Part shown: positions 1 to 6,456 of the stretch, piece by piece
Position numbering within the stretch: position 1 is the first letter of the stretch
Layout of the letters: each line of letters begins with the position of its first letter
NCBI GenBank assembly: GCA_031284195.1
Contig: JAITAI010000021.1
Location: 1 to 7,451 of the forward strand
Source of the DNA: Treponema sp.
Lineage (GTDB): Bacteria > Spirochaetota > Spirochaetia > Treponematales > Breznakiellaceae
DNA length: 7,451 bases
Direction: 5' to 3'
The notes under the pieces: generated by a model
The model's input: only the letters and a program-made list of their open reading frames with translations
Database searches by the model: none
What the model was told of the DNA's origin: nothing
Translations under genes and position numbers: made by a program

Positions 1-2151
1 TTGGATCTCAAGAAAGAGACCGTGGATTTTGTTCCCAATTACGATGAATCCCTTTTAGAGCCTCTGGTGCTTCCTGCGACGGTGCCGAACTTGCTCATTA
101 ACGGTTCCAGCGGTATTGCGGTGGGGATGGCCACGAACATGGCCCCCCATAACCTCAGGGAAGTTTGCGAGGGGGTCTGCGCATACATTGATAATCCCGA
201 GATCTCCATGGAAGCCCTGATGCAGCATATACAGGGCCCGGACTTTCCCACCGGAGGCATCATCTTGGGCCGCCGAGGCATCAAAGAAGCCTATAAGCTA
301 GGCAGGGGCAAGGTCCTGATTCGAGGCCAGTTTACCGTAGAGACCACCAAATCCGGCAGAGAGGTCATCATCTTTCATGAAATTCCCTACACCGTAAACA
401 AGGCTGCCCTGATTATTCGGATTAGCGACTTGATCCGGGACAAGATCATAGACGGCATCTCCGAGCACCGGGATGAATCTGACCGGGACGGCCTGCGGAT
501 CGTGATTGAACTCAAGAAAGGGGCCATCCTCAAGGTGGTGCTCAACCAGCTCTTCTCCCATACGCCTCTGCAATCCTCGTTTAGCATTATCAACCTGGCC
601 TTGGTGAACGGTAAACCCCAATGCCTCAGCCTCAAAGAACTGATCCATTACTTTGTGGAACACCGGGTAGAGGTGATCACCCGAAGAACCCGGTATGAGC
701 TTCGCAAGGCAGATGAACGCTCCCATATCTTGCAGGGGCTGATCATTGCCCTGGAAAACATCGATGAAGTTGTGGCAGGGGTTAGGGCATCCCGGGATAT
801 AAACGTCGCCAAAACCCGCTTAGAGGAGCGGTTTCACCTTTCCCCTATCCAGGCCGGGGCCATTGTGGATATGCGTCTGGGCAGGCTTACGAACCTAGAA
901 ACCGAAAAGGTCCGGCAAGAACTCACCGAACTTTCGGTCTACATCGCCTATCTGCGCTCCCTTTTGGAGGACGAGCAGAAGCTCCGGGAACTCATCAAAG
1001 AGGAAACCCGCAGTATTGCCGAGCGTTACGGGGATAAACGGCGCACTGAAATCATTGCCGGGGAAGTGGAAAGCATCAACATCGAAGATCTCATCAAAAA
1101 AGAAGAGATGATGATCCTTATTTCCAACTTGGGCTACATCAAGCGGGTGCCTGTGTCGGCCTACCGGAACCAGGGCCGGGGAGGTAAGGGCATTGTCAGC
1201 GCCCGCCTCGCAGAAGACGACTTTGTGGAGCAGATCTTCGTAGCTTCCACTCATGAGTACATCCTGTTTATTACCAATGAGGGTAAAGCCTACTGGATGA
1301 AAGTCCATGAACTCCCTGAAGGTTCCCGGATTTCTAAAGGGGTCCACATCAAGACCCTCCTCACGGTTTCCTCCAATGAGGATATTACCGCAGTGGTGTC
1401 CCTCAAGGATTTCACCGATGATCAGTACCTTTTCATAAGTACTGCCCGGGGGTTGGTCAAGAAGATGCAAACCAGCGAGTTTGCCAATGCTAAAACCCGG
1501 GGCATCATCGCCATTAAGCTCCAGGAAGGGGATAAGCTGGTGAGCGCCCTGCTCACCCGGGGCAATGATGCGGTGGTCTTCATCTCCCGGAAAGGCCAGG
1601 CCCTGCGGACCGCAGAGGACCATGTACGGGCTATGGGCCGCTCCTCCCGGGGTATTATTGGCATGAAGCTCGACGATAACGATGAACTCACCGGTGTGCT
1701 CCGGGTGGATGACAAGGAAACCATGCTGCTCATTTCCGAATACGGCTACGGCAAGCGGGTGAGTTTTACCGAATTTTCTTCCCACGGCCGGGGAACCGGG
1801 GGGCAACGGATCTACACGGTTACCGAAAAAACCGGAGAACTGGTGGGTTGCGTCAATGTTTTGGATACAGAAGAGATCATGTGTATCACCAGCCAAGGTA
1901 AGTCCATCAAGCTCAAGGTTGATACCATCCGGGTGATGGGCCGGACCGCCCAAGGCGTGCGGATCCTCAGTATTGACAAACCGGATTTTGTTATCGGGGT
2001 GGATCGGATCGTCCTGGAAGACTTACCAGTGAAGCAGCCAGAGGAAACCCTAGCAGAAGAGGCGACGGATGGGGGTTTCCCCGAGGAACTGGTTCAGGGG
2101 GATGCCTTTGAGGAAGATGAGGAAGACCGCCTGAGAGAAGATGAACCCTAA
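1..2151 (+). CDS. gyrA: DNA gyrase subunit A, C-terminal five-sixths (5' end outside window)
   Basis: Subunit A of the type IIA topoisomerase that introduces negative supercoils with GyrB using ATP. The 716 visible residues begin at a point matching E. coli GyrA residue about 136, so the active-site tyrosine lies roughly 14 residues upstream of the window and the first codon here is not the true start. Visible landmarks are the NGSSGIAVGMATN segment (residues 34-46), the RDESD motif (157-161), and the GDKRRTEI junction before the C-terminal domain. From about residue 370 come six repeats of the DNA-wrapping beta-pinwheel, each with a hydrophobic strand such as MMILIS or YLFIS. The GyrA box is QGRGGKG at 391-397, supporting gyrase rather than topoisomerase IV (ParC). 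The last 36 residues are a tail with 17 acidic residues. The E. coli-specific insertion in the tower region is absent. The reading frame is intact. Confidence 0.97.
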   Translation: MDLKKETVDFVPNYDESLLEPLVLPATVPNLLINGSSGIAVGMATNMAPHNLREVCEGVCAYIDNPEISMEALMQHIQGPDFPTGGIILGRRGIKEAYKLGRGKVLIRGQFTVETTKSGREVIIFHEIPYTVNKAALIIRISDLIRDKIIDGISEHRDESDRDGLRIVIELKKGAILKVVLNQLFSHTPLQSSFSIINLALVNGKPQCLSLKELIHYFVEHRVEVITRRTRYELRKADERSHILQGLIIALENIDEVVAGVRASRDINVAKTRLEERFHLSPIQAGAIVDMRLGRLTNLETEKVRQELTELSVYIAYLRSLLEDEQKLRELIKEETRSIAERYGDKRRTEIIAGEVESINIEDLIKKEEMMILISNLGYIKRVPVSAYRNQGRGGKGIVSARLAEDDFVEQIFVASTHEYILFITNEGKAYWMKVHELPEGSRISKGVHIKTLLTVSSNEDITAVVSLKDFTDDQYLFISTARGLVKKMQTSEFANAKTRGIIAIKLQEGDKLVSALLTRGNDAVVFISRKGQALRTAEDHVRAMGRSSRGIIGMKLDDNDELTGVLRVDDKETMLLISEYGYGKRVSFTEFSSHGRGTGGQRIYTVTEKTGELVGCVNVLDTEEIMCITSQGKSIKLKVDTIRVMGRTAQGVRILSIDKPDFVIGVDRIVLEDLPVKQPEETLAEEATDGGFPEELVQGDAFEEDEEDRLREDEP

Positions 2152-2250
2152 GGGGCGTTTTTGAGCGGATCGAGGACACCCTTGAGGAAGTTTTGAAGAA
2201 GTCTCTTGGTTTATTTAGGATAAACCCACAACAACTAATTGCAGAGGCTT
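2141..2250 (+). pseudogene. possible frameshifted small reading frame overlapping the gyrA stop
   Basis: An ATG at 2141 inside the last codons of gyrA opens a frame reading MNPKGRF that stops at 2162-2164. Removing one T from the five-T run at 2158-2162 would join it to a second stretch reading ERIEDTLEEVLKK, then SLGLFRINPQQLIAEA, ending in TGA at 2248-2250. The composite has a charged amphipathic helix followed by an INPQQL segment, loosely reminiscent of the RFE..LE....INP pattern at the N-terminus of FhaA-type (DUF3662) proteins. This resemblance is from memory and weak. No strong ribosome binding site is visible. The stretch could equally be chance. It is reported as a candidate decayed gene start once coupled to gyrA. 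Confidence 0.28.
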
Positions 2251-2275
2251 GAGGAAGCGGAAGCCACGGTAATCG

Positions 2276-2292
2276 AAGCGCCCCTGGCGCTT
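2276..2292 (+). other. perfect short stem-loop downstream of gyrA
   Basis: AAGCGCC at 2276-2282 and GGCGCTT at 2286-2292 form a perfect seven-pair stem with a CCT loop. No T-run follows, so it is not a classical terminator by itself. It may protect the gyrA transcript 3' end or pause transcription ahead of the terminator-like hairpin at 2318. An alternative pairing of CCCC with the GGGG just downstream competes with it. Confidence 0.5.
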
Positions 2293-2317
2293 TGGGGCCA
2301 AACCTCATATCCCTAAG

Positions 2318-2362
2318 GGCCTTCGCAGCGCCCACCCTGCCGCTTGCTTAGGCCGGTTTTTT
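2318..2362 (+). terminator. probable rho-independent terminator after gyrA
   Basis: GGCCT at 2318-2322 pairs with AGGCC at 2350-2354, and inside it GCAGCG pairs with CGCTTGC if one base bulges, leaving a C-rich loop. Six T residues follow at 2357-2362 after GG. It lies about 170 bp after the gyrA stop and is the best transcription stop between gyrA and the methyltransferase gene. The stem is interrupted, so the strength is uncertain. Confidence 0.55.
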
Positions 2363-2418
2363 AAAATACTGTCCAGCTTGGCCTGTTCTGTATACGCCCT
2401 AGGCTTGGAAAAATAACC

Positions 2419-2505
2419 GATCATTTTTCAAAATGCTCCGAGAATTTTTTAAAATGCTCCGATTTTTTTTCAAAATCATCGGGATCATTTTTCAAAATGA
2501 TGCGG
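2419..2505. repeat. four tandem 21-23 bp AT-rich palindromic units
   Basis: Four imperfect units lie head to tail at 2419-2440, 2441-2461, 2462-2482 and 2483-2505. Each has a core close to ATTTTTCAAAATG followed by a GC-rich joint (GCTCCG, GCTCCG, CATCGG, GATGCGG). The core is self-complementary: CATTTT-TC-AAAATG in unit 1, and eight pairs (ATCATTTT/AAAATGAT, 2484-2501) in unit 4. The spacing is about two helical turns, so a dimeric protein could bind all copies on one DNA face. There are no unique spacers, so this is not a CRISPR array. Candidate roles are an operator cluster, a small repeat element, or a nucleoid-protein site. Confidence 0.7.
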
Positions 2506-2511
2506 AAGTTT

Positions 2512-2573
2512 TGGAGTATGAGGGCTTAAAGACGCCGAATGGGAACGCTACCCAGGGAAAAAAGCCCCCTCCA
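2512..2573 (+). other. candidate structured RNA element or long leader segment
   Basis: TGGAG at 2512-2516 pairs with CTCCA at 2569-2573, and after a small asymmetric bulge GGGCTT at 2522-2527 pairs with AAGCCC at 2562-2567. Inside, TGGG (2540-2543) pairs with CCCA (2551-2554). The nested arrangement is more organised than expected from random sequence, but I recognise no known riboswitch or RNA family. It lies about 170 bp upstream of the methyltransferase start. It may be an RNA domain, or a remnant of a repeat element. Confidence 0.3.
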
Positions 2574-2612
2574 CAAGAGACAGACCCAAGGGTACACCTA
2601 GGCCGAACTCCC

Positions 2613-2639
2613 ACACAACGCGGCTATGGCCGGCTGTGT
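2613..2639 (+). other. interrupted hairpin upstream of the methyltransferase gene
   Basis: ACACA at 2613-2617 pairs with TGTGT at 2635-2639, and the inner CGGC at 2621-2624 pairs with GCCG at 2629-2632 around a TATG loop, with a small internal loop between the two helices. No T-run follows. Together with the stem at 2512-2573 it makes most of the 200 bp after the palindrome array foldable. Nothing else is evident in 2574-2700: the reading frame that crosses it has unlikely composition. Confidence 0.35.
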
Positions 2640-2718
2640 TACCTTCATCAGCTTAACTTTTTCTATACGTTTATCCTGCGCCACCGGGTAGGAGCTTTCT
2701 AAAAGAGACAGGATATGG

Positions 2719-2739
2719 TATTATAAGAGTATGGGAGGG
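2719..2739 (+). promoter_or_regulatory. putative -10 element and strong ribosome binding site of the methyltransferase
   Basis: TATTAT at 2719-2724 fits a sigma-70 type -10 box; the matching -35 position near 2696-2701 (TTTCTA) is poor, so the promoter is tentative. GGGAGGG at 2733-2739 sits four bases before the ATG at 2744 and is a convincing Shine-Dalgarno sequence that fixes that start. If transcription begins just after the -10 box the leader would be very short and would exclude the structured segments further upstream. Confidence 0.4.
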
Positions 2740-2743
2740 TATC

Positions 2744-3661
2744 ATGGGTACGAGAGAACAGTTTCAGGTAATAGAAAGGATGCCTGAAAAGGCCTTTGAC
2801 CGGATTATTGCGGGGATTACTCAGCCTAAAACCCAGTTAAAGCCCTTCTATACCTCTGAACAGGCTATCATCTATAATGAAGATTACCGTGAAGTCCTGG
2901 CCCGTATTCCTGAGAATACCATTGACATGATATTTGCAGACCCTCCGTATAAGTTGTCAAATAACGGATTTACCTGTCATAATGGTCGCATGGCGCCGGT
3001 GAATAAAGGAGCCTGGGATACCAGCAAGGGAGTGGCAGAGGATACGGCCTTTCATGAGGCCTGGATATCTGCGTGTCGCCGGATTTTAAAGCCTGAAGGA
3101 ACCCTTTGGATAAGCGGTACCTATCATAGTATCTATCAGTGCGGTTATGTACTACAGAAGCAGCATTTTCACTTCTTAAATGATATTATCTGGTTTAAGC
3201 CCAATGGTTCCCCTAATTTAAGCTGCCGATGTTTTACCGCTTCCCATGAAACCTTGCTCTGGGCCCGGAAAGATAAAAAGGCGAAACATTACTTTAATTA
3301 CCAGGCTATGAAAAACGGCCTATTTCCAGAGGATAAACTGAAAAAAGAAGCGGTTCAAATGCGGTCGGTATGGTCGATTCCCACTCCCACCAAACAAGAA
3401 AAGCAAATCGGTAAGCATCCAACCCAAAAACCCTTGAGCCTCTTGAACCGAATCATCCTGGCTTCCACTAAACCAGGGGATATTATCCTGGACCCCTTCA
3501 ATGGGAGCGGCACCACCGGCCTGGCCTGTAGTAGGCTGGGGAAGCGGTTTTATATCGGCGTAGAGATCGAGCGGGAATTCTGCGAGATAACGGAAAGACG
3601 ATTACAGGCTGCCTTGCTTAGGGATGAAGGGGCAGGAGAAGCGGTCTATGCTGCACAATAA
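2744..3661 (+). CDS. Type II DNA adenine-type methyltransferase, beta class (DpnA-like)
   Basis: Transfers a methyl group from S-adenosylmethionine to the exocyclic amine of a base in a specific DNA sequence, protecting it from the partner nuclease. In 305 residues the catalytic motif IV DPPY (66-69) precedes the target-recognition region, and the cofactor motif I DPFNGSGTTG (250-259) lies near the C-terminus, the order of beta-class enzymes. The segments LWISGTYH (121-128), NLSCRCFTASHETLLWARK (158-176) and GKHPTQKP (223-230) closely resemble DpnA, the second methyltransferase of DpnII-type systems, which modifies adenine in GATC. GATC specificity is therefore a reasonable first guess, but GATC is common in this window and the adjacent nuclease is not DpnII-like. 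The ATG at 2744 is backed by GGGAGGG. Its stop overlaps the nuclease gene by 14 nt. GC content is lower than in the flanking housekeeping genes (24 of 60 bases at 3301-3360). Confidence 0.93.
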   Translation: MGTREQFQVIERMPEKAFDRIIAGITQPKTQLKPFYTSEQAIIYNEDYREVLARIPENTIDMIFADPPYKLSNNGFTCHNGRMAPVNKGAWDTSKGVAEDTAFHEAWISACRRILKPEGTLWISGTYHSIYQCGYVLQKQHFHFLNDIIWFKPNGSPNLSCRCFTASHETLLWARKDKKAKHYFNYQAMKNGLFPEDKLKKEAVQMRSVWSIPTPTKQEKQIGKHPTQKPLSLLNRIILASTKPGDIILDPFNGSGTTGLACSRLGKRFYIGVEIEREFCEITERRLQAALLRDEGAGEAVYAAQ

Positions 3662-4232
3662 CCACAAAGGCGCCTATGCCGCTAATCAAGGTAAAGTACT
3701 GGAGAGTACCGTGGAATCTACCTTTAAGGCCAAGGGCTTTGAAATTGTTATGTTTCGTGATTGGAAGCAGCGGAAGGAAGCCTATTCGGATGATGTACTT
3801 TTAAAGCATTGTCCATTTAAGAATATTTATAGTCATGATGGATATACGGAATTTTTGTTATACTCCAAGACTTATCAATGGGAAAAAAGTCTAAAGAGGG
3901 CAATCCGGATCGAGTGTAAATGGCAACAGTCTTCAGGAAGCGTGGATGAGAAATTTCCCTATCTGTATCTTAATTGTATTGAGGCCATGCCGGAAAAGGA
4001 GTTGGTGATTATTGTGGATGGTAACGGCGCCCGAAGTGGTGCCGTATCCTGGCTTAAGGATGCAGCCAAGCATAAAAAATATACCACCAGTGCAAACAAA
4101 GATAAGGAAATCCGGGTATTTTCACTTACGGAATTTATCCAATGGGCAAACAATACCTTCCGTTACGGAACTTTTTTTAATGATGTAACGCGCCCTATAG
4201 GGACAATCGAGCCAGAGGGTTTAAGGAGATGA
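3648..4232 (+). CDS. PD-(D/E)XK-type nuclease, probable restriction endonuclease partner
   Basis: Probable Type II restriction endonuclease cutting the site modified by the preceding methyltransferase. From the ATG at 3648 it has 194 residues: an N-terminal helix GKVLESTVESTFKAKGF (15-31), a GYTEFLLY strand with E68, then IECKWQQ (88-94), whose E89-x-K91 fits the (D/E)XK half of the nuclease site, followed by SGSVDEKFPYLYLN (96-109) and the hydrophobic strand ELVIIVDGNG (118-127). The SGSVDEK stretch is, as I recall, typical of a small PD-(D/E)XK family found in phages and beside methyltransferases; I cannot name its specificity. A second ATG at 3624 would add eight residues but has no good ribosome site, while AGGAG at 3634-3638 is nine bases before 3648. 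Local GC is very low (18 of 60 bases at 3781-3840), unlike the following gene. At 194 residues it is shorter than DpnII. Confidence 0.78.
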   Translation: MLHNNHKGAYAANQGKVLESTVESTFKAKGFEIVMFRDWKQRKEAYSDDVLLKHCPFKNIYSHDGYTEFLLYSKTYQWEKSLKRAIRIECKWQQSSGSVDEKFPYLYLNCIEAMPEKELVIIVDGNGARSGAVSWLKDAAKHKKYTTSANKDKEIRVFSLTEFIQWANNTFRYGTFFNDVTRPIGTIEPEGLRR

Positions 4233-4234
4233 GT

Positions 4235-4252
4235 ATGGCAGGATCAATATGA
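4235..4252 (+). other. possible five-codon mini-cistron between nuclease and aldolase genes
   Basis: AAGGAG at 4223-4228 is six bases ahead of an ATG at 4235, the best Shine-Dalgarno arrangement in this junction. The frame reads MAGSI and its TGA (4250-4252) overlaps the aldolase ATG (4249) as ATGA. An earlier in-frame ATG at 4229 overlaps the nuclease stop in the same way. The aldolase itself has only AGGA at 4240-4243, five bases upstream. Ribosomes could load on the strong site, finish the tiny frame and restart on the aldolase. No peptide function is implied, and it may simply be an accidental by-product of the junction. Confidence 0.35.
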
Positions 4253-5310
4253 AAGAAAAAATTGATATACGCAGTGATACGGTAACCAAACCTACTGAGC
4301 AGATGCGCCAGGCCATGGCCGCTGCGGCAGTAGGAGATGATGTGTATGGGGATGATCCGACCATACAGGAGCTTGAATCCCTAGGAGCGGACCTGATGGG
4401 GAAAGAGGCCGCGGTTTTTGTGCCTTCCGGGACCTTTGGGAACCAATTAGCCCTCTTTACTTGGTGTCAGCGTGGGACCGAGGTGATCCTAGGGGAGGAG
4501 TGCCATATCCTCCAGCATGAGGCCGGGGCCGCGTCGATCATTGCAGGGGTGCAGACCAGGCCCATTGCCGCTCCTACGGGAGTGCTCCACCCTGACCGGA
4601 TCCGAGAGCGGCTGCGGAAAAGGGATCTCCACGAGCCCGCGACCTCCCTGATTTGTCTTGAGAATGCCCATTCCTTGGGTAGAGCCGTACCTTTAGCCGC
4701 TATGGATGAGGTTCGGGCCTTGGCAGACGCCTGGGGACTTCCGGTTCACCTGGACGGCGCCCGGATTTTCAATGCCGGCCTTGCTCTGGAGGTGGATGTA
4801 AAAACCATCGCCGCGCGGGTGGATTCGGTGATGTTCTGCCTATCTAAGGGGCTCTGCGCTCCGGTAGGTTCCCTTTTGGCAGGGCCTAAAGACTTTGCAG
4901 CACAAGCTCGGATGAAGCGGAAGATCTTAGGCGGCGCGATGCGTCAGGCAGGCGTCTTGGCCGCTGCCGGGCTCATCGCCCTGAAAGAGCAGACAAAAAC
5001 CCTCTGCCAAGATCATGAGCGGGCTAAGAAGCTGGCTCAGGGACTGGCAGCCATACCGGGCATTAGGATCAATCCCCAGGAAATAGATATCAACCTGGTT
5101 TTTTTCTCCTTTCTTCCTGCCAAAGAGCCTAGGGTGGCTGCCTGGATCCAGGCTTTTTTTGCTCAACAGGACATTCTTATCAATCCTCCTTCCGAAGGAG
5201 TATTCCGGTTTGTTACCCATTACTGGATCGGGGACCGGGAACTAGAGCGCATCCTGGAGGTTTCCCGAACTGCATTTCTAGGAGGAACATCGAGGCATCA
5301 TGAGTTATGA
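4249..5310 (+). CDS. ltaE: low-specificity L-threonine aldolase
   Basis: Pyridoxal-phosphate enzyme of fold type I that splits L-threonine or L-allo-threonine into glycine and acetaldehyde in the cytoplasm. The 353 residues follow the family throughout: RSDTVTKPT (8-16), VGDDVYGDDPT (28-38), the cofactor phosphate loop SGTFGN (60-65), H86 in the position that stacks on the cofactor ring, HLDGARIFNA (167-176) with D169 and R172, and CLSKGLCAPVGSLL (197-210) with K200 as the Schiff-base lysine, then GGAMRQAG (228-235). The E. coli LENTHN stretch is LENAHS here, a mild variation. The length is slightly above the 333 residues of E. coli LtaE. It begins 16 nt after the nuclease stop and overlaps the peptidase gene by 11 nt, so it probably belongs to a peptide/amino-acid operon. 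GC content is much higher than in the nuclease gene (37 of 60 bases at 4741-4800). Confidence 0.93.
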   Translation: MKEKIDIRSDTVTKPTEQMRQAMAAAAVGDDVYGDDPTIQELESLGADLMGKEAAVFVPSGTFGNQLALFTWCQRGTEVILGEECHILQHEAGAASIIAGVQTRPIAAPTGVLHPDRIRERLRKRDLHEPATSLICLENAHSLGRAVPLAAMDEVRALADAWGLPVHLDGARIFNAGLALEVDVKTIAARVDSVMFCLSKGLCAPVGSLLAGPKDFAAQARMKRKILGGAMRQAGVLAAAGLIALKEQTKTLCQDHERAKKLAQGLAAIPGIRINPQEIDINLVFFSFLPAKEPRVAAWIQAFFAQQDILINPPSEGVFRFVTHYWIGDRELERILEVSRTAFLGGTSRHHEL

Positions 5311-6427
5311 AGATCGTAGGAATAAACTCTACCAGTGGATGGCCGAAGAAAGGGTTGGCCTGGCTATGTTTGAGCATACCGAAGCCCGGCAGGATCCTTC
5401 GATTCGCTGGATGACCGGGCATCCGGGAGATGGGCTGCTGTTCCTGGGGTTTGATCCTCAAGGAAAAAGCCATTCCCTATTGGTTCCTTGGGATATCAAT
5501 ATAGCTTTGATCTATGCCGAGGCAGATAGCGTCATCCCCTATACTGAATTTGAACGGCAGCCCCTGAAGGCCTTCCAGGGGGCCATCGCCTATTTCAAGA
5601 TTCCCTTTGGCAGCAAAGTTGAAATCCCCCCGGTTACTCCCTATCCCCTTTTCCTGCATTACGTGGAGGCCTTCATTGATTTTGAGGTGTTATGCCGGAA
5701 TGGGGGGATCCACCGGGAAGTGGAAGTCCTTAGGGCGGTCAAGGATCCGAAGGAGATTGGGATTTACCGGAACCTATCGGCCATTACCAATGAACTCATT
5801 GATGTACTGGAAGAGCAGATCCGTTCCGGCGAGCTTAATACCGAAGGGGCAGTGGCCCTCTTCATTGAAGCAGAATGCCGGAAGCGGGGCTGTGAGGGTA
5901 TGGGTTTTGAGACCTTGGCAGCAGGGCCGCAGCGGAGTTTCGGTATTCATCCCTTCCCAGCCTATACAGGGGGAGACTTTGCCACGCCGGGGCTTTCCAT
6001 TCTGGATTTTGGGCTCAAGTATGGGGGATATACCAGCGATGTTACCCTGACCTTTGTCCGAGCCCCCCTTTCTCGGACCCAAGAAAGACTCCTCACCCTC
6101 ACCGAGCGGGCCTACCGGCTGGCCCTGGCTATGGTAGGGGAAGGGACGGCGGCTAAGACCATAGCTGCGGCAGTGGACGCCTTTTTCGGCAACGCCAAGA
6201 AAAGCATGCCCCACGCCTTGGGTCATGGCATTGGGCTTGAGGCCCATGAGTCCCCGAGCCTGCGTAACCGGGCGGACAATGACTGGGTGCTGAAACCAGG
6301 TATGATCTTTACCCTGGAGCCCGGTCTCTATGACCCTGCACACGGAGGCTGCCGTCTGGAAAACGACATACTCCTCACTGAGGCAGGGACGGAAGTGCTG
6401 ACCAATGCGCGGATCATCCGGCTGTAA
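5300..6427 (+). CDS. M24-family metallopeptidase, Xaa-Pro aminopeptidase type
   Basis: Cytoplasmic two-metal aminopeptidase or dipeptidase predicted to remove the residue in front of proline. The 375 residues split into an N-terminal creatinase-like domain (about 1-145, with SIRWMTGHPGDGLLFL-type strands) and a C-terminal pita-bread catalytic domain (about 150-375). All five expected metal ligands are present: D236 in LDFGLKYGGYTSD, D247 at the end of that segment, H309 in HALGHGIGLEAHE (305-317), E340 in TLEPGLY and E354 in CRLENDILL; the accessory histidines H305 and H316 are also there. There is no signal peptide. The gene starts 11 nt inside the aldolase gene, with GAGG at 5292-5295 four bases before the ATG, so the two are probably translationally coupled. 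Whether it is PepP-like or PepQ-like (prolidase) cannot be decided from the sequence alone. Confidence 0.9.
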   Translation: MSYEDRRNKLYQWMAEERVGLAMFEHTEARQDPSIRWMTGHPGDGLLFLGFDPQGKSHSLLVPWDINIALIYAEADSVIPYTEFERQPLKAFQGAIAYFKIPFGSKVEIPPVTPYPLFLHYVEAFIDFEVLCRNGGIHREVEVLRAVKDPKEIGIYRNLSAITNELIDVLEEQIRSGELNTEGAVALFIEAECRKRGCEGMGFETLAAGPQRSFGIHPFPAYTGGDFATPGLSILDFGLKYGGYTSDVTLTFVRAPLSRTQERLLTLTERAYRLALAMVGEGTAAKTIAAAVDAFFGNAKKSMPHALGHGIGLEAHESPSLRNRADNDWVLKPGMIFTLEPGLYDPAHGGCRLENDILLTEAGTEVLTNARIIRL

Positions 6428-6456
6428 GCTGAGCGCCGGGGGTATCGGGAGGATCT

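Noticed and set aside
895..1953. Long minus-strand frame of 352 codons inside gyrA
   Set aside because: It is antisense to the intact, highly conserved gyrase C-terminal domain; the peptide has no family features and arises from GC-rich codon bias.
2419..2505. CRISPR array
   Set aside because: The units touch with no unique spacers of constant length, and no cas genes are present.
2512..2640. Cobalamin, glycine or c-di-GMP riboswitch
   Set aside because: The conserved boxes of these classes are absent; only a GGGAA-like fragment is shared by chance.
2640..2700. DnaA boxes or replication origin near gyrA
   Set aside because: Only a partial TTATCC is seen and no cluster of TTATNCACA sites exists.
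2433..2702. Plus-strand frame of 89 codons across the palindrome array
   Set aside because: Its start lies inside the repeats, the peptide is rich in F, R and P with no domain pattern, there is no ribosome site, and hairpins cross it.
3624..3647. Longer nuclease start at 3624
   Set aside because: No good ribosome binding site precedes it, whereas AGGAG is well placed for the ATG at 3648.
5774..6343. Minus-strand frame of 189 codons inside the peptidase gene
   Set aside because: It is antisense to the conserved metal-binding domain and has no recognisable motif.
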